A stretch of 64,000 bases of DNA. It comes from Datisca glomerata. Taxonomy: Eukaryota; Streptophyta; Magnoliopsida; Cucurbitales; Datiscaceae. The notes under the pieces were generated by a model. The model saw nothing but the letters and a program-made list of their open reading frames with translations. It did no database searches and was not told the DNA's origin. Below, one piece after another: positions 35,459 through 48,399 of this stretch. A program made the position numbers and the translations under genes. How positions within the stretch are numbered: position 1 is the first letter of the stretch; every line of letters begins with the position of its first letter. The stretch is taken from the NCBI GenBank assembly GCA_003255025.1, contig QANY01011973.1, forward strand, positions 1,093,238-1,157,237, given 5' to 3'.

Positions 35459-36342
35459 CGAAAATTACCACAAGACATGCCAAATCAAGATCATAATTAT
35501 ATTTATTTTCATAGGAGCTCATAAAGCATGAAGATTAAAAATCATGAAGATATTTAATTTCATGTAATTTTTATTAGGAGTTTACTCATTTTATTTGTCT
35601 TTATTAAAACTCAATTTATTTGGGGATAGATATCTTTAAATTAAATCTTCATTCATAAAAAACCTAAATACCGAAAATCATATATCTTTTGCAAAATAGA
35701 CAAAATACATGAGATGAAAATAATGACAAATCACAAAAAAGTACGTTTCAATTTCAAGTAGATAAAAAGATATGAAGTTTACCCAAATAATTTTTTGTCA
35801 TATTGTGTTATTTTCGGGTAGGAGTATTCATTGCCTTTTAGGTCAATGATTTTTTATCCTCCTTAATTACGATGGAGTGTCATTTCCTTTGTCTATATTC
35901 CAAATTTAAAATTTTCCCTCCTAAACCCTAACATCATTCTCCTCTATAAATACACATAATTTCTCTTCATAAAACACACAATTCATAGCCAAGATACTTG
36001 CTCCTAAAACTCTTCCAATACTCTCATAGATCTCTTAATATTTAGAGCTTTATATTTACAAATTTTTTGATTGAGCAAGATTTTTTTTGTGAGTTTAGAT
36101 TGAAGATTCTACTCTTTCGAGAGAGTTATTGCAATAGGTCACTTAATCTCGAAACATAGCCTTGTGAGCATTATTTAATTTAACACTTTCATCTATTACT
36201 TATTTATATTTTCAAGCATTAAACTCGTGGAATATTGAAGTTCATTCTTGAACATTTATTTTTCACTTGAGTGCGAATTTTTTTTGAATTTGAACACGAT
36301 CACCCAATTCACCCCTTCTTAAGTTGCCATATCGATCTAACA
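35459..36342 (+). repeat. 3' LTR of the SIRE-like element, truncated and internally deleted
   Basis: It aligns with the left LTR from base 32721 and ends ATCTAACA before GAGTT. It lacks the first ~90 bp of the LTR and a ~330-bp internal segment (left-LTR positions about 33430-33755) between CTTGTGAG and CATTATTTA. Confidence 0.8.
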
Positions 36343-36347
36343 GAGTT

Positions 36348-39300
36348 TTGATCATGCCGAGACTGGATGGGAGCGGGCGAGATTCAAAATCTCTACTATT
36401 AGATTCAGAATCTTTACTATGCACCAATAACAAAGTAACTATTTTTGTAACGACAACAATAAAATCAAAATCTCTACTATTAGATAAAAAAAATTAAGTT
36501 ATTTATTTTCCTCGTCGTATAAATATTTTTTTTATTAAATATTGTCTAGATAAAATTTAATTTCATATTTTTCACCTATATCCTATAAATTCAGACGACG
36601 CTTAGGCCCAAAAGAAACAAACACACGTGTCCAACCAAAATCAATATCTAAAACCAAAAGAAGCATGACCGACAAAATTGTTTCCAACAAATGAGTTACA
36701 AAATTATAGAGCATTAAACCACAAACAAGCTGCATCTAAAGTAGTATTGGAAGTAGAGCATCAACAATCTGATTAGGTTCTCTATGAATATGTGAGACCT
36801 ACAAATTTATATGAGCAATGGAGTAAAAACAATGTTTCCACGCCTACCACATCTTTCATGATAATTGAGTGCTACAATACCAATCAGATTTAGTAGGCAG
36901 AAGTATTCTATATAAACTGTTCGAATAGGACATCATTCAATTAGCTATAATTGAAGTTTAATTGTCATGTATTTTTTTTAAAACTTTAACTGTCATATAT
37001 ATTTTGCATTTAATTTATCATAAATAAAAATATATTTTAATTATAAATGTTATGTAATACCGTGATACCAAACATTTTTATGAATATCACTAATAACAGT
37101 ACCTCAATTGAGATAAAAAAAAAGACAATATGCGTCTTCTTATACAGACATTATCAAGTCATAAATGGTGTTTGACATGGTAATGGTAAATAACTTATTT
37201 TGCTTCCGATAATTAGAAAAATAGAATGATTCCGTTTTACAAGATCGATAATGCTTACATTAATAAGGAAAATAATCAATATAAAATTAGGCAATACCAA
37301 CAAAGCTTAAGGAGGGCTGTAAGCATTTAATTTAAATTAATTGCACAAAATATATAAATTTAAAAGTCAATTTAAGAAATAAAAGTTTGTTTTTCAAACT
37401 TTAGGTAAATGAATAATTTTTCTTGTCATATCATCAACCATCTGTTGACAAAATGATAATTTAGTGATTTTAACCTTAAATATACGGACTTCATAATCTA
37501 ATTCAATGAATCTTTTAATTAATTAAAAATATGAGAATCAATGATTTCTAATTCAAATGTTAATTATTAATTAAATTATGGGATAATTAATGGTTGATTA
37601 TATTTTTCTTAATATCATCTAAAGTTTGTTAATGAAATATTCTTTCAAATTAATGACGTTATCAATACATTTGATATACCCGAAGAACTATCAGTACATA
37701 AAATTTGAAATTTTGAACGTGATGGTAAATCAGTATGTTTCTTGTTGAACCATTATGATAAATCAAATTTTAAATTGATATATCATCTATTTACCTCTGG
37801 TATATCTAAAAAATTATCAAACACACCATATATATTAGATATTTCAATTTTTGATTTTTGAGCACTTCATAATCTATTCACATCATTAATTCTAACATCT
37901 TTTAAATTAGTATATCATCTATAAACCTCTGATATACCTGAAAAATCATCAAACGCACCATACATAGATTTTGGGTGTTTTAAATTTAAAATTGTGAGCA
38001 TTAATTACATTCTTAATTCTAGCATATTTCAAATCGGTATATCATCTATATATTTTTTGACAAATTATAAAACCTGCTATTTACCTAAAACTATTAAAAG
38101 TTTGATATTCCTTAAAACAGCTCCCAAAGCTTGTTTATTCTACAAAATTTTTCTTTTATTTATATTGAACATTATTTAACTTTTACCATTAAGCGCTTAA
38201 TGAAAAAGGCCAAAAATTCTAACAGTACACGTGCAACGGCCCCACACTCGTACTGTAGCGTGAGTGACACCTAGATTCCATTAAAAAGAAGTTATGCATA
38301 TAGTAGATAAATAATATACATATAGTATAAAATTTTTATACCACAGCGTCTTGCAATTTTTCCTAATAAATTGCAAGATTCATCAAGAAACCCAGAAAAC
38401 TCACGTAAAAAATCAGAAAATTCATGCGAAAAATACTAGAAAAATATCAGATTCAATAAATAATCAGAAAAAACCTTAGATCCAAAAATGAAATACTAAC
38501 AACACATTAGTTTCTATACAAATAACTAATTTTAACCCTAACAACGTACTAATAGTTAATTTTATAAGATTTTCTAAAATCTCAAAGAATAACAGCGAGG
38601 GAGGGAGGGAGGTTACCGACTAATAACACACAACAAGGAAAATAGAGACAAAAAGGCGACGAGCAGGCGGCGGTGAGCATGAAACGCGTGAAAGCTCTTT
38701 GGGGAAGATATGACTACTGTTCAAAACCCTAAAGCCAAAACAATGTGAGGAAGACAAGGGCAGAAAGGGGAAATATTTCAAGGCCAATGTCACTAGTTTA
38801 TAAATTAGCTATGGTATATAATTTTAATACGTACGGTATCAAATTTTGAGTACGAGAGAGAGTGTGAGAGAGTGAAACGTGTAGATGCAAAGTGATGCGT
38901 GAGTGCGAGAGTGGTCTAATCCTTAGTAAGTGACCGGAATAACGCCTGAGAATGTCAAAAAATATGTAAGGGAGGTGAAGGGAGAGCAATCCACGCACTT
39001 AAATGTGGTGATAAAATACTTTCTTTCTCTGGAAGTGGGACTCACTCTAGGAGTTTTTCATCCCCTCAAATGAAGGAGAGGCCCTCCTTTTATAGGTGAT
39101 AAAAATGAGGGTGGACCATTGCAACTAATCTCTTAATTAGTTGCAAACTCACTTATCTGAGTGCGCCACCTCAACTGATTAATCACATTGAGGTGAACAA
39201 GAGGAGGATCTCACGTAGGTTTTTGTGGAGTGACCATGATCTAGAGGGAATATCCCTAACCGATGGGGTTTAATGGCAGTATTCACCCAAAGCCTCCTCT

Positions 39301-40090
39301 CAAGACCAAACCCCATTCCCAAGGTAGGAGGGGTAGCACACTCTCAATGTTTAAAGTGATCATATTGGAAGAGTTTCCCTCTCCAATATGATGTAGCCTA
39401 TCCCCTAATCCTACCAGTACACAACATGTCAAACGTTCCCAGGCAACCATACATCCACCCAAGTGTTTGTCACTTGACTTAGTGATTTGTGATGTGATGA
39501 CACGTTGTAATAGCATAGTGATACATCTTGTTCGAAGTACGTCATTGTTATCTTCGAGTTACATTATGAATGGTGATCCATGCACCTCCACAATACACCT
39601 ATGGGGTGACATCCAATGGTGCTGCCATGGGGACGGCACCTCATGGGCACCTTAGGGGCAACACCCATGCCAGCTACCTCAGAGGCAGAATTCCATGGTG
39701 CATCACAGCGGCGACACTTCATGGTGCATATCAATAGTGACACTCCATGGTGCATTCTTGCCGTAAGAGTTACGCTTCACGGGGAGTCAACGTTGTGGTA
39801 CCCTCTTGTATAAAATGCATGAGAGAAAAAAAGAGATTTGTAATCTCCTCATCATTTAAATTAGGTAATATCACTTTAGCTCTACTTTTTCATTTCACTT
39901 TCAGCCTATTTTTTGAATTTTGAATTGATCGACAACACATGATAAATAATTCTTGACTTACATATAATCAATAAATTATTTACGTGAAAATATTAAATTA
40001 GCCAATTTAAGTGATTTTTTACGTAATGTAATAAAACTACTATTTAATGTATGCAAGTTAGTTACTTAAATTAAGTGGATAGACTCATCT
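36348..40090. other. Intergenic; AT-rich with an LTR-like reverse-strand patch
   Basis: 36348-38200 is AT-rich without supported features. 38800-39120 read on the reverse strand resembles an LTR promoter and leader (TATAAAAGGAGGGCC at about 39080-39094), with no partner found. 39560-39790 holds short imperfect repeats around CATGGTGC/CCATGG. Short open frames there have no family character. Confidence 0.4.
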
Positions 40091-40093
40091 TAA

Positions 40094-40585
40094 TCTTAAA
40101 CTTAATATATTAAAAGGAGCTTAAAGGAGATAAACTTTTGATTCTCCTTTTTACCATGTAAGTCTCCTTAAAATATAATACAACTTTGAGATTTTACTTT
40201 GTCATTTAATATGATGAGCAGAATGAAATATTATTTTATATTCCATAATTTGTTTATAAATATTTTGTAAAAGTTAAAAATATTTTTTTATAATATTTTA
40301 CAATTAGAAACATAAATATCCATAAAATGAATTTCATTTTGAGAATATTTTGAAGTCAACAGTAATCTAATCGTTATACATTTATAAAATTAAATATTAT
40401 TTAATATTTATGTTACCGAAATATGAAAATTCATAAAAATAAATAAAGAGAAATATTTTTAATAAGATAAATGATCTCTTTATATAATAAAATAGAAATC
40501 ATTGAATAATCATTTTATATATATTATTTAAATAACAATAATATATTATGCAATTTCAACACTATTATAAACATGTAAATATAAC

Positions 40586-40619
<34 letters not shown>

Positions 40620-40742
40620 TTACTTTTAATTTAGATTTATAATTATTTTCAAAAATAGTATTGTTTTAACGTTTAATATTAGTTTCAATTTTTATATGTA
40701 TTTTAAATAAGCTTAACATGTGTAAAGCACGTACTTTTCTAA
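40094..40742 (+). mobile_element. Helitron-like non-autonomous element
   Basis: The 5' side carries TATATTAAAAGGAG..AAAGGAGATAAACTTTTG (40110-40150), the same module seen in reverse below 5695 and near 8800. The 3' side is a hairpin ACATGTGTAAAGCACGT followed by a short spacer and CTAA at about 40739-40742. The interior is non-coding and holds a (TTA)n microsatellite at 40588-40619. The flanking A/T dinucleotide expected for Helitrons is not clean. Confidence 0.4.
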
Positions 40743-42452
40743 ATGTAACAAGTAAACATCTAAGTTTTAAGTATCAAGTAATGTAACAATCATACGTGAG
40801 TTAATTTTTCAAATCATTTTAATGAGTCACAAAATATAAACTTATAAATGATTGTCATATTAATTAGTCTCTTAAAACTTGATCACCCTAATAATATTTT
40901 TGTAAATAATTTAGTTATATCAGTAATGTAGTTACTAAAATAAGTAACAATTTTTTTAACGTGGTGTAGTTAAATTATTTACATAATGTAAAACTGTTAA
41001 TCGTTTGGTAAAAGATGTTGATATATTATTTATGTGTTGTCAATATGATGTCAATAAACATAGTTACATCATTTTTATAATTATTAAAAAGTCTCATTGA
41101 AAAAATTACTAAAAAGTTTCTAATTTCTAAAAAAATAAAAAAAATGTATATTAAAAAATCTAGAGGCACCGCGTACTGTGCAATGTGTAAGTGCTCCTCG
41201 TACAGTGCGCCCGCGCTACAATATAGAATTGAAAAAATACAAAAATTTTAGTGTGATTGATGAAGCGTGCGTCCCTGCGATTTTTTTGCAGAGACCAACT
41301 GTATTTTTTTTTGCATTTTGTCTAATTCACCTGGAGTATTTTGACCATTTTTCTAAAAAAACAATATGTGATCATTTAACAACACAAATGACATAGATGA
41401 GATATATACATATTTCTCTGAAACAATAATTTATTTCTAGAAAGTTAAGGATTTAATTAAATATACTATAATATATTGATGGTATAAAAAATATACTATA
41501 TATACTATGATATATTGGTAATAAATTAAAATATATTACGGTAAATATGCATAATATAATATTTTATTATATACCATAGCGTATGTATCTATAAATTACG
41601 TAACATTTTACGCTAGAGTTGTTACGCGAATAATATTTTATGCTGTGATTGTTACGTAAATAATGCGAATAAGATCCCTTTGGGCAATCTCATTTATTTA
41701 TAATGTTTTTTAAAATTTAAAAATAAACCATTATAAAATTCAATCATTTATGTAAATTATAAATTTTCATGTTATTTTTTATTTTATTTTTATACAATTA
41801 AATCATTTACTTTTAGCCGAACCGGAGCTACAGTTAGTCTTGTGAGGAGTCCCATATATCAGTCCGGACATCACCTTCAGATCTGGGTCATTCTCATCCT
41901 TTGGTGGGATCACATCACCTGTATTGTTTTTTATTTATAACATGGGACCACTTTGTTTTTTATTTTTAACATGGGACCACTTGTTTTTGTTTTTAACATG
42001 GGGATTGGGACCACTATGAATGGGTGAACATCATGCTTTGAAGTTCAAGCTTGATTGAAAAAAAATAAAATAAAAAAGTGCGATATTGTTTTGGTAAAAG
42101 GTTTTAAAGAAACACTTAAATGACAAATATTACCAATATATATGGTTATATTCTAAGTATTAGAAAAAATGGGAGCTGGAAAAGGGAAACCAGATGGATG
42201 AAAAAGACGTTCCATATTCAAGGCTTTGCACACTTAATAATTAAGAATTAATCACCAAAAATCTCAAATGAATAATTTATTTTGATTCTAAAGTATGATA
42301 AACCATAAAGAGAGGGTATAGTATTATCTCCATATGACGAAGACAACGAGAGCAGCTGGTGGATTATGGATCGGTGTAGCCATGATAAGAGATTGATGAA
42401 TATACCTCTTTATTCACATTCTCTCAAGTCGTGTATGTCTAAACTCTCACAA
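40743..42452. other. AT-rich intergenic DNA with a small tandem repeat
   Basis: No gene recognised. At 41930-42010 a ~30-bp unit TGTTTTTTATTTTTAACATG followed by GGACCACT occurs about three times. Elsewhere there are only AT-rich low-complexity stretches. Confidence 0.45.
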
Positions 42453-42962
42453 TAGAGGTGTGTAAGCGTCCCGAAAAAATCATCTCGTTCTGAAAAATCA
42501 TCCAGAATCGAGCGAGACGGGATAGAACATGAAGCAAAATTTTTGTCCCGTCCGGGACAGGACGAGACATGGGACAAGAGTCCTTGTCCTGACTTTGTCC
42601 CGTCCTGATATATATATATATATATATATAAACATTGTATTTTTTTTTAAATTTTAACCTTAATTCTTTTGATTTTTAACCTGTAATTGATTTGTAACAT
42701 TTATAACATAGTCTAAATTTCTAAAGAAAAGCCAAAACAACCCAAAATCCAAAACAATCAAATTCAACCCAAAATAGTCCAAAAAAGTAAAAAACATGCG
42801 GTAAAAATGAAAAAAAAAACGTCCCTTAGCGTCCCGACCCCCATCCCGTCTCATCCCGCTTGGGATTTTCTCTCCATACGAGACGGGACATGACTAAAAA
42901 AAATTATCGGGACAGGATAAAAAGGCACAAAACCCATCCTAATTCGTCCCATGCACACCCAT
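42453..42962. mobile_element. Non-autonomous hAT-type element, 510 bp
   Basis: The ends TAGAGGTGTGTAAGCGTCCCG and, inverted, TATGGGTGTGCATGGGACG are imperfect terminal inverted repeats. Inside are several GTCCCGTC/GACGGGAC words in both orientations and a (TA)n run at 42608-42631. The only open frame, on the reverse strand, is Phe/Leu-rich and looks incidental. A TSD was not identified. Confidence 0.5.
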
Positions 42963-43139
42963 AACCCAAAGGCTTACGCTACATACTAACAATAGTTAGC
43001 CGTCGATATATATTTGTTTCATGAAATGACTTTTGGTTCAATGAGCTAACTAAAACTTAATAACTAGATGGTACCGGTGAGGCTTTTGTTGTATAGAGAA
43101 TTAGAGTCCATCTCACTGTGATCTATATAATACTATATT

Positions 43140-43450
43140 TGTAAAGGATTTTTCTGAAACAGAAAAATCTATGACAAAGAAATATTGTAAGTAAATAGTA
43201 ATCTGAGAGAGAGAACAATGAACTCAAGAGTAAAAGTTTACTTGCATTTGAATGAATTTCACAGTTGTACATCACTGTATTTATACATGAAAATGATAAC
43301 TAACTGATAACAAGTATTCATTTCTAAGATCTCTTTTGTAACTGCAATATCGATCTAACGGCTCACATTCCATCAAACTCCTTGATCTATTCTTCGGTCC
43401 ATATTTTGTCATGTGTAAGATAAGATTTTGAGTGTTCATTGACCCCCACT
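43140..43450 (-). repeat. LTR-like sequence, reverse strand
   Basis: On the reverse strand a TATAAATACAGTGATG promoter-like word (43259-43274) is followed by a leader of the style seen in plant LTRs. It sits beyond the 3' UTR side of the reverse-strand gypsy element, where its 3' LTR should be. No partner LTR is inside the window, so the link is inferred from position only. Confidence 0.35.
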
Positions 43451-43993
43451 ACACTCAATGCAATCCATCCATTGATGTGTAATAATTGCCTCATTTTCCT
43501 CTGAAGTTACATCTTCCCGTATTCCGTTTTCACGCTTTTCTTGGGAACACGCAGCGTGGTTTTCCGACCAACCTTTTGATAGGCCATTTTCACCCCCCGT
43601 CAGCCGTCGATGATTAACGCTTTTTCTTCTGTCGTTACGTCTTCTTGTTGTCCATTCTCATGTGCTTCTTGGGAACGCGCGACGCAACTTTCCAAGTTAC
43701 TTTTGGCAGACTGCATCTACCTTTTTTGTCGGTTATCACTATTCTTTTTGTCAATTGTCGCGACGATTCATTTCCATCATGCATTTTCAGGTACGCCTTT
43801 TTAATAAGTCTTTTCACACTTAAACGTCTTTTAATTATGCTCTTTGACATCTCTGAAAGGGATTGGAGTCATGTTTCACGTCCGCGGCCTTTTTAAAGGT
43901 CTTTTCTTCATTTTTTTCTCATTTCTCACTTTCAGTCTCGTAAGTTTCTTCATTTCTCATTCTTTTTCTTCTTTTTCTTCATTTCTTAAAAAC

Positions 43994-45655
43994 ATGGATG
44001 ATGGAACCATTTTCTCCTCTACTGTTCCTTTAGCTAGGACTGAGCCAGAGTTTAGGGAGTTCATGACCATCTATCAAAATGCGTTCCTTCTCGATATCAC
44101 ATGTTCTCTAGGGGAGAGTTGGGCATCGGGCGTTCTTTGTAAGTCCCCTTGAAAGATCACTATTCACCCAATGTATATAGCCCTAGGTTTCAGATCGTTT
44201 CCCTTTTCTTCAGGAATTCTTTTCTCATTATCGTTTTGCTCCTTCCCAATTCACCACAAACTCATACAGGATCAATCTCTATTTCGAGGCAATGAATAGG
44301 TGACACAACCTAGGTTTAGGTTTATATAAACTTCGATACACGTACATAGTAAAATTCTGAAAGGAAAGTTACTATATGACCCCCATACCAAACAAAAGAG
44401 GACCACTTATAAGAGAGCTCCCCAAATGGGACAAAGGATGGGAACGAGATATTTTAAACATCGACGGGAATTAGAGTGGTGATGGTAATTGGATAATTCA
44501 CAAGAGATGGGAGATTCTCAGTAAGTTTCACGGCCTGGGATCCTTTTCTCTTCCTTTCACTATTTTCTTTCTTTATTTTTTAAAGTATATTCGTTTGCTG
44601 ACATTTTCTCCCTTTGTATGATCCAAGTAAACGAGCCAATGCAAAGCCGTTTCTGACGAGGGCACTCAATGAAAGGGTAGCAACTACTTTTCGTTGCCCA
44701 TAAAGAATGTGGTATGAACTTCTTGATCCTATAAGAGAAGTCAATGTTGACTTTATGCCCATTCTTGTTGCTTCAACATCAGCTCCCTCATCTCTGACGT
44801 CGCTCCCTAGAGGTATTCTGATTCCCTCTTTCCGTTCTACATCTCCTCGTTTCCAACTGTTTAAAAGTATTTTGCGTCAACAGACTCCGAACAAGAAGAA
44901 GAATAAGAATAAGAAGAATAAGCTGGACATGCAATCTCTCATGGCATTATGTACAATGTGAACACTCAAATGACCCGTAAGGTGAACACTGGCAAGCTCA
45001 TCAGCTCAATGAGCCACGACTCAATCAGGATAAGTTCTTATCTTTCATTTCCCGTTTACTCGCACTTTTACTTTTTCTTTACTCCCATCTTTTCTCGTTT
45101 CCTTACACTTGTGCATTTCTATTTCTCTTCTTTTTCTTCCAGGCCATTATCCATCATAACGCCCTTCAGGAGTATCATATACTCCATGAACAAGCTATGA
45201 TTGGCCTTTATACAGAACAAGCTGAGAGTCATGACCTAGTGTCTGGGCTACAAGCTAAATTGGACAGTTGAAGAGAGTCGAGGTTCGCCTACGAGAAGCC
45301 GTGGAGAAGCAAGCCCAACAAGCAACAGTTTTAAGAGTAGAGAACTTTAAGATTGAAGTCTCTAAAGGTAGTTGAGCTTGCCAAGCTTTAAGCAGTGGAG
45401 GTAAAGGAGAGAATGGTGCATGATGAATTCCAGGTGGCCTTCGACGAAGTTAAACATGTCATCTACAATCTAGGCTACAGGAAAGGTTCGAATAAGATTC
45501 CTCCCAGGATTCCCCTTTCAGACTTTCCTCCTGAAATGGATCTCGCTGAAATCAACGGCTCAACTGAGGATGCCGCTGCAAACCCTCCCGTTGAGGATAC
45601 TGCTGCCAACCCTTTTGAAGATGTTGTCGTTGATGAAACTATCATCATTTCTTAG
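43994..45655 (+). pseudogene. Antisense extra ORF of a Tat-type gypsy element (plant-mobile-domain-like), broken
   Basis: Starting MDDGTIFSSTVPLARTEPEF at 43994, the region gives HPMYIALGF, then QFTTNSYRINLYFEAMNR and GPLIRELPKWDKGWERDIL (44230-44460). I recognise these as typical of plant mobile domain / retrotransposon-associated proteins. A pyrimidine tract with AG near 44580 and another at 45120-45141 look like intron ends. The last open part (45395-45655) is a coiled-coil-like stretch and an acidic tail ending in TAG. Stops and frame changes show it is dead. It runs opposite to the integrase and lies between it and the putative 3' LTR, where some Tat-lineage elements carry such an ORF. 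Confidence 0.55.
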
Positions 45656-45829
45656 ATTTTTTTAACTTTTTATGCCTTTTGTATTAATTTTTGTTTGCTT
45701 CAAAAGTACTTTCCTTTCAATGAATGAAAAGAACTTCTATTTTCTCAATGACTAGAATTTTTCTTCTCTTCTACTTCTACTTTTCTCTCGTTGTATTTCT
45801 CATGCAAAATTATTTCAGTGCAATGTTCT

Positions 45830-46870
45830 CCCATTCATAGGGACACTTTTCATTTGGATAATGACCACCCATTGTAGTATTCTCTATTTTTGAAGATTTT
45901 ACATCTTTTAAGCTCCAATTTTCTTTTGAGAACGGCTACTCGCTAGAGCATAATCCATTCTAAATAACATAGGGATTTTTTACAAAATCATGACCCTAGT
46001 TTCCTTTAGAAAACATATGCCCATTGTAGTGCAGCCCATTCTCAGGGACTTAGGCTCATTATATAACCATGGCCCTGATATTTTTTAGAGAACAACTGTT
46101 CATTGTAGTGTAGTCTGTTCTCAGGGACTTAGGCTCATTGTGGAACCATGGCCCTAGTTTCTTTTAGAGAATGACTACGATTGTAGTGCAGTCCGTTCTT
46201 GGGGACTTAAGCTTATTGTAGAATCATGGCCTATGTTTCCTTTAGAGAACAAGTTCCCATTGTAGTACAGTCTGTTCTCAAAGACTTTGGCTCATTATAA
46301 AACCATGGTCCCGGTTTCCTTTAGAGAACGGCTGCCCATTGTAGTGCATTCCGTTCTTAAGGACTTAGGCTCTTTGCAGAACCATGGCCCCAGTTTCCTT
46401 TAGAGAACGACTGCCCATTGTAGTGCAGTATGTTCTTAAGGACTTAGGCTCATTGTAGAACCATGCCTTGATTTTCTTTAGAGAATGACTGCCCATTGTA
46501 CTGCAGTATGTTCTTAGGGACTTAGGCTCATTGTAGAACCATGACCTCAGTTTCCTTTAGAGAATGGTTGCCTATGTAGTGCAGTCTGTTCTTAGGGATT
46601 TAAGTGCATTATAGAACCATAAACCTAGTTTCTGTTGTAGTGTAATCAGTTTTGAAGGACTTAGGCTCATTATAGAACCATTGTCCTAGTTTTCTTTAGA
46701 GAATGACTGCCCATTGTAATGTAGTTTCTTCTCAGAGACTTAGGCTTATTGTAGAACCATGACCCTGATTTTCTTTAGAGAAACAACTGCCCATTGTAGT
46801 GTAGTCCATTCTCAGGGACTTACGCTCATTGTAGAACCATGGTCCCAGTTTCATTATGAGGGATTTAGGC
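45830..46870. repeat. 79-bp tandem repeat array in the 3' UTR of the gypsy element
   Basis: A unit containing CCCATTGTAGTGCAGTC, TTCTTAGGGACTTAGGCTC, ATTGTAGAACCATGG and TTTCCTTTAGAGAA repeats about a dozen times. Successive CATTGTAG positions (46022, 46101, 46179, 46258, 46337, 46416, 46494) give steps of 78-79 bp, with one shorter unit near 46630. It begins within 60 bp of the integrase stop (46926, reverse strand). Confidence 0.85.
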
Positions 46871-46925
46871 TCATTTGACGTGGAAAGCCCTTGCTGGAAA
46901 ATATTTAATATAATAAATTTACATG

Positions 46926-47840
46926 TCAGACAAAGTATCTTTTCAAATGCACATCGTTCCAAGGTTTGGCTAAGTCTTGCCTATCTTTCATCGTCAAATA
47001 GTAATATCCGTAGCCTCCAATTTCACTGACTATGTATGGCCATTAGAAATTCGGTCCCAACTTCGCTTCCGTCTGAAAAAAATTTCTTTAGTACTAGATC
47101 TCATTTCCAGAATCCCCGTTTATGAATTTTCTTTCGAAAGTAAGTTTTCCTTTTCTGATTGTAGTTGGCCATTCAAACCAAATCCATTTCTCTTTTTTAC
47201 TTTAGAAGGTCCAGATTCTCCTTCATTAGTTCCATATTTTGTGGCTTGCTTAAACTTGAATTCATAGTTGGGCTTCTAATCACAACATGTATTATTGCTT
47301 CTGTTCTGTATCCTAAAGCGAATAGGTTTTTCCCGTTGACTCCCTTGGAGTGGTCATTTAAAACTATAATACTTCTGGCAGCTCTTCCACCCATTTTCCT
47401 TTAGCTGGTTCTAGTCGCTTCTTCAAGCTTTCTAATATTATTTGATTTGATCTTTCTGCTTGGCAGTTTCCCTGTGAGTAGTATTGCATAGAAAATTGGT
47501 TGATAATCTTTAAGCCTTCATAGAAAGCTTTAACTGTCTTCCTCATGAACTGAAATCCGTTATCGAATATGAGTACTTGTGGGATTCTGTATTTGCATAC
47601 TATGTCTTTCCATAGGAACCTTTTCACTTCTTCTTCTTGAATCCTTGCATGCCCTTTGACTTCGATCCACTTCGTGAAGTAATCTGTTACGATCAACATA
47701 AAATGTTTCAGCAGCAAATATTGGCATGTTTGGTGATCTGCTTCCATTTCTACTTTCCGTAAGCGGGACATGTACCCATAGGTGTTATATTGGATTTGAA
47801 TCAGATTTTGGATCAATCTATATTGATTGACTGCCTCCAT
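46926..47840 (-). pseudogene. Ty3/gypsy integrase, core and C-terminal domain, broken
   Basis: Integrase inserts the element cDNA into the host genome. Reverse-strand frames give [11 protein letters not shown] (first Asp), [11 protein letters not shown] (second Asp), then [20 protein letters not shown] (Glu) and [12 protein letters not shown] down to about 47364. A shifted frame then has YRTEAIIHVVI and LDLLK, later NYNQKRKTYFRKKI and DLVLKK. The end is PWNDVHLKRYFV and a stop at 46926. This is the full order from the catalytic DDE core through the GPY-type tail. At least two frameshifts make it non-functional. RT-like sequence of the same strand lies upstream. Confidence 0.85.
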
Positions 47841-48219
47841 TATGTTGTTGCTAGCAAATACAACTTTTTTTTATTTTGGATCTAGCCCGGGAAGCTCTAA
47901 AGTTAAGTTCAAGTCAGAAACATAGCGGGGGTTCTGAAGCTTAGGAGAGAAGACGGATTTGCTGTCGTTAGATTGTGTGGCAACGTGAGCCAACGTCAGC
48001 AGAAAGGAGGAGGAGACGGAAGGCTGTATTCCGAATCTATGTCGGAATTGGCCAGTGCAAAGATGAGCATTGATGCTGGGAGTTCGGATAACATAGCGTC
48101 CACGGGGATGGTGGATCAGTTAGGGCTGCAGCCCTTTTAAGTAAGGGCCTCATCCAGAGCCCTATCGAATCAGACCAAAAAGGGCATGAGCAGTGGATTT
48201 TATAAAATCATGTATTCTT

Positions 48220-48300
48220 TAACATTGGGACAGTAACGAGCAAAATGCCCCACTCCTCCACATTCATAACGGTTACCAGATCTCCTCTGCTGAGGCTTTT
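48220..48300 (-). pseudogene. Zinc-knuckle-like gag fragment
   Basis: The reverse strand reads RYECGGVGHFARYC, a CX2CX4HX4C knuckle whose first Cys codon (TGT) has become CGT. A knuckle belongs upstream of RT in an intact gypsy element, but here it lies between RT and integrase fragments, so this stretch has been rearranged or comes from another insertion. Confidence 0.5.
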
Positions 48301-48399
48301 CTTATCTCCTTTGCAGGAAGCTCTGTTGGCCTCGCGCTCCAAAATGATGGCGTCTCGACGTTCTCCTTGACGCCGTCCTGACGCTCTCCCCCTTTAATA

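Larger units (their letters stand above)
32632..36342 (+). mobile_element. SIRE/Maximus-like Ty1/copia retrotransposon with large internal deletions
   Basis: A 3711-bp element has TG..CA LTRs, a perfect 5-bp TSD and a tRNA-iMet primer site. It contains the start of gag and the RT region of pol. Most of gag, protease and integrase are missing between about 34203 and 34240, and RNase H is missing together with the first ~90 bp of the 3' LTR at about 35458. It is non-functional. Confidence 0.85.

Noticed and set aside
42660..42854. Phe-rich 64-codon reverse-strand ORF
   Set aside because: It lies inside the non-autonomous hAT-type element and is compositionally biased. No family resemblance.
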